A DNA stretch of 64,000 nt from Megamerina dolium (GCA_963854835.1 OY978525.1:70655254-70719253); one strand, 5' to 3'. Counted from the stretch's first letter, positions 49,339 through 61,201 are shown. Made by a program: numbers and translations. Notes: generated from the letters alone by a model not told the origin.

Positions 49339-49707
49339 GGGTGCCGTAGCTCAGTGGTTAGTGTGTTCGCCTTCTGATCTGTAGGTCGTGGTTCAATCCC
49401 CGGCTGATGCATAACAAATTTAATATCGATAAGATTTTTTCTTTCGAACGGTACCCACCTGTCGGCAAGCAATTGGCAATTCTTCCGACAGTAACAATTT
49501 GCCATGAAAAATTTTCTAAAAGAACTCTGTGACAAAGCTCAGAAAAAGTGATGTCACAAGAGTTCTGCCTGTCCTACTGAAATAAGTAGGTCCCTTCTAA
49601 TACTGTCCAAAATTTAAGACGCACAACAGTAATGGAAGAGAAGCTCGGCCAATGAGCCCTTTGGGGCTTTATGTGCCACATATTTATTATTTTTATTTTT
49701 ATTTTTA
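49339..49707 (+). mobile_element. tRNA-derived SINE, plus-strand full-length copy
   Basis: The promoter reads directly: A box TAGCTCAGTGG (49347-49357) and B box GGTTCAATCCC (49390-49400), 32 bases apart as in tRNA genes. A body of about 260 bp follows, then GTGCCACATATTTATT and a T-rich tail to about 49707. The flanks CTATTCTCG and CTATCTCG may be a worn target duplication. RNA polymerase III would be expected to transcribe it from the tRNA-like head, although a T6 run at 49434-49439 could end transcripts early. Confidence 0.9.
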
Positions 49708-50300
49708 CTATCTCGCTGTATTATGTCATATGTACAATAGGTTATGGTGTTGCTGAATTATATCTCAGAGAGAGAGAGAGAGCATATTGGAAATAAGAAT
49801 AAAGATTATTATAATAAGTTATGTACTTTGAATTATGTGCATAGTGTATATGCATGTTTATACATATATACGAATATGTATATGAAAACATAATATTCAA
49901 CAATCTCTCTGCAGATCCGAGTTACGTATACAAGTGCATTTACGCAATATCTTAGCACTTTACTCTAGAAGCTCTGAATAATGTTTAAATTTGGTTTATG
50001 AGTGTAACCCACAGTTGAATTCAGTAGACATTTCTTTGTCCACGTACAGAAATTGTTGCATGCAGTTTCCAGAGCAAGTGTTGATTTCGGAGCTGCAGTT
50101 CTTGTTTCAATTACAGCATTGTCCATGTTGCGATAGTGTGGTTGTTACTAATGGAAGCAGCAGGAATAGCAAGGCCCCAATTACTCTACCCTAGGAAAAA
50201 CCCGCTCTTAAAGACTTTAATACTGAGCGTCTTCGACAGAACACGTGTGTCGCGCACTACCCACATATAGTTTGCAACCCTTGTGTTATACTATTTCGTT
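49708..50300. other. No gene; possible promoter region of a host gene
   Basis: Contains an AG-rich (AG)n run at 49768-49782 and an E-box-like ACACGTGT at 50239-50246. No frame is convincing. Confidence 0.35.
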
Positions 50301-50701
50301 CCGCTTTTTTCGCTCTAATTCTCTCTCTCTCTCTCTCACTCCCATAACATCTTTTCTTTTACTTTATCTCTTCACTTTGTTTTAATTACGTTCTTCCTTA
50401 TTATTGATATTAAGTCACTCGCAAAAAGTAATGCGGGACTTCGCAATTTAAAATTAAAATTAAAAATTATAAACAAAAGAAAAGAACGTAAACTTCTCAA
50501 GCAGTGCGCTTTTCATTTTATATTTAACTTTAAACAATTTTAAAAAAGTGCGAGCAATTTTGTGATAAAGTGAAGAAAAAGTGCCTGTGCTTTTTTTCCA
50601 ACAACAACCACATCACCTACCACCAACGCAACATGCAGGCAAGTGTGCTTCCAGATTCAGAGAGTCCACCGGCATTCACTCACTCCCCGCTGAAACACTG
50701 A
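50301..50701 (+). other. Candidate host gene 5' UTR and first coding exon
   Basis: A CT-rich stretch (50319-50340) and a long A-rich leader (AAAGTGAAGAAAAAGTGCC) lead to CAACGCAACATGCAGGCAAG, with ATG at 50633-50635 in a good fly initiation context. The frame then runs only 22 codons to a TGA at 50699-50701. Alternatively, CAG|GCAAGT at 50636 onward matches the consensus of a GC-type splice donor exactly, so the exon may end at 50638 after two codons. Leader texture and start context are typical of a fly first exon. The gene is not identified and the downstream exon is not found. Confidence 0.35.
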
Positions 50702-51540
50702 GTAGGAGTGGTCAATGCGAAAAATATTATTACATAGTGATAGTATGAATGCAAAATATTGCAATATTGTTGTGGTAATTTAGCGCGTACTTTATATATT
50801 GTTCCTCAAATGTTTGTCTGCATTTAGCGCTATAGGAGTAAAACTTGGTATATAAAATTATTATTATCAATACATGAATATGTTGGAAAATGACCTATAA
50901 CGGATGAAGATCAAAACATACAAAATTATCTGTCATAATGTTGGCTACTAATCTTAGTAATAAAGTAACTGACGTTATTAACGAAGTTAACCTATGCATT
51001 TACGTTTTATTTTTGTTTTGTCGTTGTCGTTCACGAGCTTCTTCAATTCAGTTCAATTCAATTTAAAATGTTTGGTTATTTCTACCCAATTTCACACAAT
51101 TTGAAGTCTAAAGTCATGAAAATATGATGAATTTTTATCAAATCTGTGAAGGTATTCAGCCGATGTGATACGCTCGACACAATATCAAAATTTACTTCAA
51201 TTTTTTAACGGACAGACTTTTTTTCTAGTACATATGGGTAAATATTAGAATATGTACTTATAATTACTCATAAAAAAAATTAATCGGTAAATTGTGCTTC
51301 AGAAATGCAAATTTGGATAATGAATTTATGAAATTATCACATTAGATTGATTTCTCGGTTTTCAGAATAATAATAATATTTACTATGTGCCTATGTAATA
51401 CTGAATACTCTCCTTGTGGTGCGTGCGATGTAATAAAACTGTACCTACAATAACAGGGGCGAATTGGCGAATAGATTGATAAGTATCTATATATTTGAAA
51501 AATCCCCCTATTAGCTGTCAGACGTACAACAATTATGTTT
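50702..51540. other. No recognised feature
   Basis: AT-rich, single-copy looking sequence. Confidence 0.5.
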
Positions 51541-51546
51541 ATATAT

Positions 51547-51720
51547 CTTAAGACCATTCGTAAGTGGTATCAAAGATTCCAAACTGAACATTTTTCCATT
51601 TCCATTTTTCCAAAATCTTTGACCGATGAAATAAATGTGGCTCTGGTTAAGGAAAAACTTGACGAAGATCCACGAATGGCATAAGAAATGAGAGCTAGTG
51701 AATTGAACCTGAATGGGGAA
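51547..51720 (+). pseudogene. mariner-like transposase, helix-turn-helix fragment
   Basis: The plus strand reads TIRKWYQRFQTEHF and then FPKSLTDEINVALVKEKLDE with DPRMA, resembling the second DNA-binding helix region of mariner-type transposases. It runs into the (TA)n array. The catalytic domain is absent. Confidence 0.5.
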
Positions 51721-51732
51721 TTGCGGAATTAT

Positions 51733-52042
<310 letters not shown>

Positions 52043-52208
52043 TTGGGAGCGCAAATGAAATGCGGGATTTACAACAGATGGCGCAGTTCGGGATATAAGC
52101 ATCAGACAATACTGAAACTATATTCATGTCATAACCTCATTCCATAGCTTTCATCTTCAGTATGTGTCATTTGCCCGGAGTGTAAACAACATAGTTTTTT
52201 TTGGCTCT

Positions 52209-52310
52209 CAATATGTCAAGTTTTGTGCCCACAAAGCAGCATTTGCGGGAAGTTTTGATTTACTTCTTTAACTTGGAGAAAAGTGCAGCTGAATTTTTTC
52301 GCTTGGGATT
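52209..52310 (+). pseudogene. Duplicated start of the mariner transposase (left foldback arm)
   Basis: ATG at 52209 reads MSSFVPTKQHLREVLIYFF, identical at the start to the gene in the right arm but on the opposite strand. It stays in frame for about 34 codons and then hits a stop after the arm ends. Confidence 0.8.
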
Positions 52311-52312
52311 GT

Positions 52313-52798
52313 CGTAGTGGATCCACTTTTCATCACCAGTAACGATGCGATGCAAAAAGCTTTCCTTTGTTGCCTTTGGGGCAGCTGTTCGAAAGTGAAA
52401 AATCGCCTTTCGACGTCTCTCGGCTTTAACTCGTACGGTACCTAATTTCCTTGCTTTTGAATCATACCCAATAGTTTCAATCGATGGGAAATGGCTTGGC
52501 GTGTAACTTCGAACAATTTGGCAAGTTCTTCTTGCGTTTGACACGAGTCCTCATCGAGTAATGCCTCCAATTCAGTATCTTCAAACTTCTTCGGCTGTCA
52601 TGGACGTTCTTTGTCTTCCACATCAAAATTACCACTTCTGAAACGCACAAACCACCTCTCGCATGTTGAAACTGAAAGAGCACACTCCGGATAAGCTTCG
52701 GAGAGTAATCGATGCGATTCAGCTGCACTTTTCTCCAAATTAAAGAAGTAAATCAAAACTTCCCGCAAATGCTGTTTTGTGGGCACAAAACTTGACAT
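52313..52798 (-). pseudogene. mariner transposase N-terminal half (foldback)
   Basis: ATG at 52796-52798. The helix-turn-helix region (STCERWFVRFRSGNFDVED, then DSCQTQEELAKLF) is followed by YELKPRDVERRFFT and the first catalytic motif IVTGDEKWIHYDN near 52315-52350. Frameshifts occur near 52600 and 52500. After PKR the gene is replaced by the inverted arm, so the second and third catalytic Asp are missing. Confidence 0.84.
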
Positions 52799-52970
52799 AT
52801 TGAGAGCCAAAAAAAAAAAACTATGTTGTTTACACTCCGGGCAAATGACACATACTGAAAATGAAAGCTATGGAATGAGGTTATGACATGAATATAGTTT
52901 CAGTATTGTCTGATGCTTATATCCCGAACTACGCCATCTGTTATAAATCCAGCATTTTTAATTTGAGCTC

Positions 52971-53202
<232 letters not shown>

Positions 53203-53862
53203 AATCATTCGTCATAGACAGGAACAGGTAGTAATCACTTGGTACTAGGTCCGGACTATAAGGTGGATGTATAAGAACCTCCCAACCAAGCTCCCGGAGC
53301 TTCTTGCAAGTCACTATCGATGTGTGTGGCCTGGCGTTTTCCTTATGGAACACAATTCCTCTCCTATCGGCCACTTCTGGGTGATTGCTTCCCTCATTGT
53401 TGACAGTACAGGTCCGAATTAAGAGTTTGGCCGTAGGAGAGCAGCTCATAGTAGATGATTCCCTGCTAATTCCACCAAACACATAGCAAAACCTTCCTGA
53501 CCGTCAATCCTGGCTTGGCCACCCTTTGCGCTGACTCACCGCGATTCGACCACGACGGTTTTCGTTTGACTTTATCGTAAATGACCCACTTTTCATTACC
53601 AATAACCACCCGATTCAGAAATGGATCGATTTTGTTGCGATTCATCAGCGATTCGCAGATGGAAAATCGATCCATAAGGTTTTTTTTACGTTACCTCGTG
53701 TGGCACCCATACGTTCAACTTCTTTTTGTATACAGCCTTATTTAAATGGTTCCAAACGTCCTTTTGTGCAATGTTCAGCTCCTCGGCAATAGAAACAGTG
53801 CTTACCTGACGGTTAGACTCGACGATTCCCATTATTTTATCGATATTTTCGACAGACAAAAC

Positions 53863-53870
<8 letters not shown>
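53203..53870 (-). pseudogene. mariner transposase with mutated catalytic residues
   Basis: The C-terminal frame reads [14 protein letters not shown] and [13 protein letters not shown]; the second catalytic Asp of the HxDN motif is Glu here. The middle frame reads RVVIGNEKWVIYD, in which the first catalytic Asp (GDEKW in relatives) is Asn. Spacing between motifs is otherwise that of a DD34D mariner. The N-terminal part (SIAEELNIAQKDVWNHL) is readable to about 53860. Both outer parts run into (TA)n, and no clean TIR is visible. Confidence 0.84.

Positions 53871-53878
<8 letters not shown>

Positions 53879-53951
<73 letters not shown>
53879..53951. repeat. (TA)n array
   Basis: TA repeat after a poly-A run, joined to the LINE tail. 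Confidence 0.95.
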
Positions 53952-53953
<2 letters not shown>

Positions 53954-54541
53954 TTACTTACTTACTTATGTGGCCATAACAACCGAATATCGATTTAGGC
54001 CGAAAATAACATGCTTCTCCAGCCATCTCTGTTCTTCGCTAGCTGGCGCCAGTTAGAAATTCCAAGCGCCGTCAGGTTCTCCAGTACTTGGTCTTTCCAC
54101 CGGAGGTTTGGTCTTCCTCTTCTGCGTCGTCCTCCAGCGGGTTCCGAATATAACACCTTCTTAGCTGGAGCGTGTTCTTCCATTCGCTCGACATGATCTA
54201 GCCAGCGCAGCCGCTGGATTTTGATGCGCTTTACTATGTCAATATCGGCATATAGCTCGTACAGCTCATGGTTGTACCTTATTCGGTACTCGCCACCAAC
54301 GCAAATAGGTCCAAAGATCCTGCGTAGGACCTTTCTCTCGAAAACTCCAAGCATTCGCTCATCCGAGATGGAAATTGTCCAGGCTTCAGCGCCATATGTT
54401 AGGACAGGCATGATGAGAGACTTGTAGAGTGTAGTTTTCGTTCTTCGAGAGAGGGCTCGACTTTTCAATTGCTTACTCAGCCCAAAGTAACACCTGTGAG
54501 CAAGAGTTATCCTACGCATGATCTCCAAGCTGACGTCATTA
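53951..54541 (-). mobile_element. RTE-like LINE, 5'-truncated copy 3
   Basis: A (TAAG)n tail (plus strand 53953-53968) is followed by the C-terminal coding region, open from 54535 to the TAA at 53995. It contains QRLRWLDHVERMEEH and GRPNLRWKDQVLENL and is very close to copies 1 and 2. It starts at the same place in the ORF where RT ends and is flanked by (TA)n on both sides, so it inserted into a TA array. A 5'-truncated copy with intact tail is the usual product of LINE retrotransposition. Confidence 0.88.
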
Positions 54542-54542
54542 C

Positions 54543-54570
<28 letters not shown>
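54542..54570. repeat. (TA)n array
   Basis: Short TA run at the truncated 5' side of LINE copy 3, followed by GTGTGTG. Confidence 0.93.
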
Positions 54571-54576
<6 letters not shown>

Positions 54577-54925
54577 ACAAAAAAAAGTTAACATGGATGC
54601 TAAAAATTTTTAATATGTTACAATGGAAGAAAAATCTATAATTTTAACCCCTTTCATCGCATGTACAATTCAGGTGGATCAATTAAAACTGTTTGCCGAA
54701 ACATAATAAAATATTGTAAAATTTGCATATTAAAACGCTAATTCCTCAATAACCAAACAACCTGCTAAAAGTTTCTTCGGGTGTAATAAACGGTTTTATT
54801 TCAAATTTTCAAACTGATATTATATACATATTATATTGACTTTAGTAAAACAATTTACAAGATACACTGCTTTTAATAAAATCTACTCTGATAGAATCGT
54901 GTTGAGATAACAAGAGAAAAATAAT
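54571..54925. other. No recognised feature
   Basis: AT-rich sequence. Confidence 0.5.
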
Positions 54926-55080
54926 TGATATCACAACGAATTTTGCTGCTGAAAAAATTTGTGAAGTTTACGGAGACGATGCTGTAATAAGAAAAACAGC
55001 AGCTAAGTCGTTTGCTCGTTTTCGATCTGATAATTTTGATGTTAAAGATGAACGTCGCTCTGGTCGCCCACAGATGGAAT
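54926..55080 (+). pseudogene. mariner transposase N-terminal fragment
   Basis: The plus strand reads AAEKICEVYGDDAVIRKTAA, then FARFRSDNFDVKDERRSGRP, the mariner helix-turn-helix region. It ends in stops at about 55080; no catalytic part follows. Confidence 0.72.
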
Positions 55081-55300
55081 AATGGCTCTACCTCAAAAAT
55101 GACAAAAGGTTAACGTTACATATCTGGTTTAATAAAGCTTGTTTCAAATATAAGAAAAAAGTGTTTCATTTTTGGTCAAATTTGTAACCGAACTTTCTTG
55201 AAATATTAATTTGAGTACGATTTCTGGCATATGGCCGCCGCGTCTGGCTCAGTTGTAGTCCAATCTAGAGATTTGTTTTTCAACCTACATAATCAAAACT

Positions 55301-55459
55301 CTTCTTCTTCTTTCTTATGTGGCACTTAAAGCCCCAAAGGACTCATTGGCCGAGCTTCTCTTCCATTACTGTTGTGCGTCTTAAATTTGGACAGTATTAG
55401 AAGGGACCTACTTATTTTAGCCGGTTCCGAACGGCAGAACACTTGTGACATCACTTTTC
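55301..55459 (-). mobile_element. tRNA-derived SINE, 5'-truncated copy
   Basis: The 3' 150 bp of the SINE, flanked by ATCAAAACT (55292-55300 and 55460-55468). It has lost the tRNA-like head. Its tail is CTTCTTCTT rather than ATTT. Confidence 0.85.
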
Positions 55460-56557
55460 ATCAAAACTAACCATGTCTAATTCGTTAATAGATATGTGAG
55501 TAGATGGAATATGTTGAAAAGAAAAGTTCTAATTATAAGTATGTAAATGAAATGTAAGTGCCCTCTTTTGTGTAATTGCTAAATCTCGGTCCAATATTTA
55601 TTTGGGACTATTAACAATTGCCTTCAGGATATGATATGCTAGTATAGTGGTATATATTTTACATGACCATGTACTGTTTCTCTTTTGAGTGGACTGTGCG
55701 GTATGCACGCCTGCTTGGAATTGTGTTTGAGCGTCTGTGTCTATGCGCGTGTGTGTTTGATCACTTCGCAGCTGACTATGTTAATTGCAACATGACACCA
55801 ATTGGTGGTGCCCACTACGTGCATACCTCATGATATACATATGCAAGTTCGTCATGTTTTTTTTTTGCGTTCATGCCATTCTTTTTATAGCTGATATAGA
55901 TGCTGTTGTTGCTTTCTCAAATGATTTCAGTTCAGATTCAAAATACGTACGAGAGAGATTAAATGAGGATCACCTTCGACTCGGTTTAATGTGATCACAC
56001 GGTGTGGCTGGCCGGTCAGTAAAGGCTACACCACTACAGCCGCTATTGATCAGCCGTCGAATATACCTCCACGTGTAGGTGCGTACATATTTTGTACACG
56101 ATTTGACAATTAAGTTCCCAGACTTACGCTGCAAATTACAAGCAACTGAATTTATTTTATTTATACTTGCTATTTATTCAAAGTAGTCTCGTTCGGACTC
56201 ACAATTTTTTCTGTGATGGAATGGTTGTTCCAGCTTGATTTGTGGTATTTAAAATGTGGTATGTAAAAAACGTGGCATCTTTAGTTAACGAAACAGAGAG
56301 GTCATATACATAGAACAAAATGTGGCGAATAAGCTGTACGAGTTGCAAATGTTAAATACTGTTTCGTACCCAAATTTCTATTTATAATAAACCGAATTGT
56401 TGACGATCAATATCTTCGAGTTCTTGACGACCAGTCAAAAATGTTTATGCCACTCCAAAACTACAATAGTATTCTTAATAAACAAACACTGATACACACT
56501 TTTTGTATTATTGATGCAGTGCTATCCGTTTTGCACCAAATTTAGAATAATATATTA
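55460..56557. other. No recognised feature
   Basis: AT-rich, single-copy looking sequence. Confidence 0.5.
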
Positions 56558-57058
56558 GGTGTAGTAAAAGGTAATCCATTATTTTTGCATTAAATTGAAG
56601 GTTATATTTATTTAAATGGTTCCAAACGGTTTTTTGTGCAATGTTTAGCTCCTGAGCAATAGAAACAGTGCTTACATGACGGTCAGACTCGCCGATTTCC
56701 ATTATTTTATCGATATTTTCGACAATCTTTGCCATCAAAATTACCGGAACGGAATCGACAAAACCAAAATTGCACGTAATTGGCTGTTACAGTATCAGGA
56801 CCATAAACATATTCACAGCTTTCTGGCTTCCTTTGCTTCGAAGAAAAACTTTAAAATATAGCATATTTTCTCTTTACTGGTGTCCATTTTTGAAGCGTGC
56901 TAAAACATTACTAAGTCAAGCAATCACAAAACTGCATGTAAAGTTTATTTAGTACTAAATCCTATCTTTCTAACGCCATCTAGCGTAACTTATACAACGC
57001 GAGATACAGATTACTAAAGCCATCTATTGGAAAAGTAGTAGATTTCCTTTTACTACAA
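56558..57058 (-). mobile_element. mariner deletion derivative, 5' part
   Basis: Ends share TGTAGTAAAAGG followed by AATC (56558 onward and, inverted, to about 57058). Inside, the minus strand shows FRSGNF and DKIMEIGESDRHVSTVSIAQ and ELNIAQKTVWNHLNK, the N-terminal region of the same mariner type as 53203-53870. The catalytic half is missing. Its left duplication is TA (56556-56557). Confidence 0.78.
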
Positions 57059-58226
57059 TTTTTTCATTACATATTTTCCGCAAACTTTTTAAATTTCATA
57101 ACTCAGCTGCCATTTAATCATATTAGGCTAAAATTTTTACTGAATACTGCAACAGTTGTAGTTTAAAAAAAAACTCCATAAAACAAATAGATATAAAAAC
57201 CAGTCCGAAAACTTAATTTTCTAACTGGGCATATATGTACAGATATTGGTTCGATTGTAGCGACAGCAGCAGCATCAACAACTGCATACTTTCACTTTTG
57301 GCTATCGTGTTTCTTTGTGGTTATATTTTAATGCATTGTAATATTGTTATTATTATTAATGCATCAACGCGTGAGTGGTGATTTCGGTTCAATTTCATGT
57401 GAATCTTTTTTCGCTGTGATCAAAGACAGCAGAGTTTTTGTGGATTTTTATTGACACCGTTTAACGTGGTCCATCATTATATTTATTTCTTGTTTGCCAT
57501 TACTGTGTGGCTCCAAAGAAAGCAAAAAAAAAATATGATGAAGATAACTTGCAAAGCATTTTAACGGGAATCGATAAAACAGAAAAGAAATCACAATAAC
57601 AATTATCACATGTTGCAAGAATGTATTTGGTGACAAGTGTACTTCTATCGTACGATGGTATATGACGAGTCGTCGTATGACGATTACGCATATTTTACCG
57701 CCATATTTAAAAGAATATGTTTATCTGTCGCTGCCATTCTAGTTCACACAACATACGTAATTGAGAACATACTGAACCAGACAGTATACGCAACATTAAA
57801 GATGCGTTCGCCATAAACATCCTTCTCAGCCTTATTTGGTGTATTCATTGCATTATTGTGGCATTCAATGCATTACATGCGCGTATGGTTATGCGTTCGA
57901 ATTAGGAACTTTCCACAAAAATGGTTTTATCACCGTTACATTACTGCATTATGATGTCCGGCAAACTATCCTAGCGAAATGAAAAATAATTAGTAAGAAA
58001 AAATATTCTAAAAATCTAATTGTTTCAAGTCTGTCGGAAGATTTTCTAATAATTTTGATGCAGAACTTAGTAGTTTATATTTTGTTATTATCTGAGACTG
58101 TTTGTTGAAAAAAGAAGAAATATTATAGTTCACGTTTTGCTAGTAAAAATTGGTGAGTCAACTTAATGTACATACATATGTGCAATAGAGAGCTTCGGCT
58201 CAGTATTTTCCGCACCAAGTTCATTA
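57059..58226. other. No recognised feature
   Basis: AT-rich sequence with no convincing frame. Confidence 0.5.
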
Positions 58227-58425
58227 AAAAAAATAAATAAATATGTGGCACTTAAAGCCCCAAAGGGCTCATTGGCCGAGCTTCTCTTCCATTACTGTTG
58301 TGCATCTTAAATTTGGACAGTATTAGAAGGGACCTACTTATTTTAACCGGTTCCGAACGGCAGAACACTTGTGACATCACTTTTTCTGAGCTTTGTCACA
58401 GAGTTCTTTTAGAAGCTTTTTCATT
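58227..58425 (-). mobile_element. tRNA-derived SINE, 5'-truncated copy
   Basis: About 199 bp of the 3' part, flanked by CCAAGTTCATTA (58215-58226 and 58426-58437, the second slightly different at its end). Confidence 0.88.
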
Positions 58426-58512
58426 CCAAGTTCATTACTGTTGCATTTTTAATGAAATTTATTTTCATTTTGTTTGGTTTTTCGAAGAAATCACAACCTT
58501 TGTTTTTTGTAG

Positions 58513-58695
58513 AATGAGTATGGCATATTGCTTAAATTGCATGCATGCAAAAGAATTAAAAATATTATATATGCGCAGGTGTAACGGATTGATGAAACAT
58601 TTGGATGTTCGTGCTACGAACCTGTTTGCCCAACACAATCATCGCATGGAATCGAACAGCAAGGCTGCTGCAGCATCGAACAGATCCGATACAAT
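58513..58695 (+). other. Candidate internal exon of an unidentified host gene
   Basis: A good acceptor (TTTGTTTTTTGTAG at 58499-58512) precedes a 183-base open stretch and a donor-like AAT|GTGAGC at 58696. The frame beginning at the ATG 58514 reads MSMAYCLNCMHAKELK and later HRMESNSKAAAASNRSD, with Ala/Ser/Asn use typical of fly coding sequence. I do not recognise the protein. The length is short enough to be chance. Confidence 0.25.
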
Positions 58696-58699
58696 GTGA

Positions 58700-59220
58700 G
58701 CAGTGTTATGCGTATTTTCGCCGTGTTTGACCGTTAGTGTAGAGCGAATTTATGGAATAGCCTATGCCTTATCCTCTTAGCCAATTCAAACACAAAGTGG
58801 TTTTTAGTTGATATCGACTAGTCACAAGGCTAACAACTGAAGCTTGCTGCTTATTGTTGATTGCTCAACTAGCGTATCGTAATTTGCGTGAGCAATTCGT
58901 GTAGTTGACAAGTTTCGTTGCAAATAATCTTTGAGCATTAGGTATTTTATTTTTCTTTTTTGCTACTCAATTTGATAGCAACAAGTGTCGCAATTGTTGT
59001 GTTTAGGCATAAGCATTTGTTTTTGTTTCTTGGTCAACGAACCACTGAGGATTTGAGAGTAAAACTGCCCTATCGCTAGTGTTTAATATACAATACATAC
59101 ACTACAGACGCAGTGTAAGTATTAAAACTTTGTGGCCAGTGAATTGCCGTCGTGGAATGGAATGAAAAATATTATTGTACCTCTACGGGACTTATATTAT
59201 TATAGTTTTTAAATTTTGTG
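58700..59220. other. No recognised gene, possibly 5' flank of the next exon
   Basis: AT-rich; no repeat identified. Confidence 0.4.
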
Positions 59221-59336
59221 TGATTTGAATTGTGTAAAAGTGTGTACAAGTGTGTTCAACACACACATGCACACGAAAACATGGATAATGGCAGCACTTT
59301 TTCCATATCGTACTCGGATTGGCTGACAGAACCACG
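59221..59336 (+). other. Candidate first coding exon of an unidentified host gene
   Basis: A leader rich in GTGT and CACA ends in CGAAAACATGG, a strong fly start context, with ATG at 59281-59283. The peptide reads MDNGSTFSISYSDWLTEP and meets a donor-like CACG|GTAACA at 59336/59337. If unspliced it ends one codon later at TAA. The peptide does not look like any mobile element and I do not recognise it. Exon status rests on start context plus splice donor. Confidence 0.4.
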
Positions 59337-60821
59337 GTAACAACAAACCATATGTCCACATAACACATGTGTAATTATGTAGGTATCAGTTCTCCTGTTG
59401 AAAGTGTGACGTATGTTTGTATGCATCAAAAATGACCATCATATACATTTGTAAAACATTTTGTAATAAAAAATTTTTCTTGCATACTTTTGAAATGTTT
59501 AATTCTATTTGAACGTTATTTCTTGTTAAATCGAGTGCATCTGCCAAAAGGTATATTTATGTTGTTCAAATCCGGGTAATAGGTACTGTTGATTATCTAA
59601 GTCTGTTATAAAATAATTTTTTTTAAATTATCATCATAAATTTGTCTGCAACTTGTGGTTCATAAGGAAATCTTAAATGAATTCACTATATTACTTGTAC
59701 ACGGCCACATGCATACATACTACATAAGTATCCGACTTTGCCTGACCAATATTTTCTCTGTCTCTGACTCTATTACTGTCCATTTTGAGTGTACATATTT
59801 TTCTACTATCATTTCGATAATGTTAATAAATGCGATACGAATGACAAATTTATTGCCCACACCCGAATATGTTATAATCCAAGTCGTAAGTCGTAAAATC
59901 AAATTAAAGATATTAGCTGGCTAGCGCTTGCAACAATCATCATTTAACATAAGAAAGAGATGGACAATGGTATTGTTGGATTTAGCGATGCATGAATGTG
60001 GGAATGGATTCAATTAAATACGAATGAATGGTTGAATGGACGGATGGAACTGAATATACTAAATACAATATTACATACACGTATATGTGTATTTAACTTT
60101 GGAATATATCTATCTGTATGTTTTTGTATTTAAAGTCTAAGAAAAAGTCGAAACCAAACAAAAACGTATATGGGTTTCAAACGATTTTATTTATATATTG
60201 TATTTTGGAAATACGTGGAAAATATAAACTCATCTATGTACGATATTATACACCGAATCTATTTAATTCGATAATACGGAATTTCCAATTTCTCTCCATA
60301 CAAAAATTCACTTACGTTTTCAACGCATATATTGATACATACTCTCATGTATATATGTACGTATTACAATAAAATCCCAGTGCAAAGTGCTGGGCTCTTG
60401 CATTGAGCGAATATGTAAAAGATGCAATAAAATGTCGAAATCTTTGTTATATCAACATTCAGACTGCAGCAGCATCGTCTATTTTATGAGCTCAAGCAAT
60501 CAAACAGGCTAGCAATACAATACATATTCATGTTATATGTAGGGGAGTGTACACGGTGTGTATTTATCTAGCCTCAGCGTAAGCTAGTGTTTGAGTAAAC
60601 ATCGAACCGACACCAACTATTGCTTAGTATAGTTTTCTGAACACTGTGTTGAAAAAGTCAATTTTTTTTTTCATTTTTTATATTGATTTTTGAGAAGTAA
60701 ATTGAGCTCTATATTTGAAAATTAGACAAGAATGAACTAAAAAAAAATTGAGAAGTGACTCGCAAAATTGCGCAAATTTTTAACCAGATTGTGCAACACA
60801 AAAAAACCATATTTTGACATT
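59337..60821. other. No recognised feature, possibly intron
   Basis: AT-rich sequence with short frames only. If 59221-59336 is an exon, this would be its intron. Confidence 0.4.
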
Positions 60822-61201
60822 CAAAAATAAAAAATAAATATGTGGCAATTATATCCCTGAAGGGCTCTTTGGCCGAGTTTCTCTTTCATTACTGTTGTGC
60901 GTGTTGAATTTGGACAGTATTAGAAGGGACCTACTTATTTTAGCTGGTTCCGAAGGGTAGAACCCTTGCGACATCACTTTCTCTGAGCACAGAAAAAGTG
61001 ATGTCGCAGATTGTCACAGAGTTCTTTTAGAAGCTTTTTCATGGGAAATTGTTACTGCCGACAGGTGGGTGCCGTTCGAAAGAAAAATGTTTTCGATATT
61101 AAATTTGTTATGCTTCAGCCGGGGATTGAACCCACGCACGACCTACACGACCTACAGGTCAGAAGGCCAATACACGAACCACTGAGCTACGTCACCCACA
61201 T
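60822..61201 (-). mobile_element. tRNA-derived SINE, near full-length diverged copy
   Basis: Flanked by TTGACATT (60814-60821 and 61202-61209). It reaches the tRNA-like head (minus strand GTAGCTCAGTGGTTCGTG). It has a local rearrangement near 60988-61010 and a repeated ACGACCTACA near the B box, so it is older or more damaged than the other copies. Confidence 0.88.

Noticed and set aside
49339..49410. A genuine tRNA gene
   Set aside because: A and B boxes are present, but the same head recurs in dispersed copies with long bodies and target duplications, and the acceptor stem does not close in an obvious way. It is the head of a SINE.
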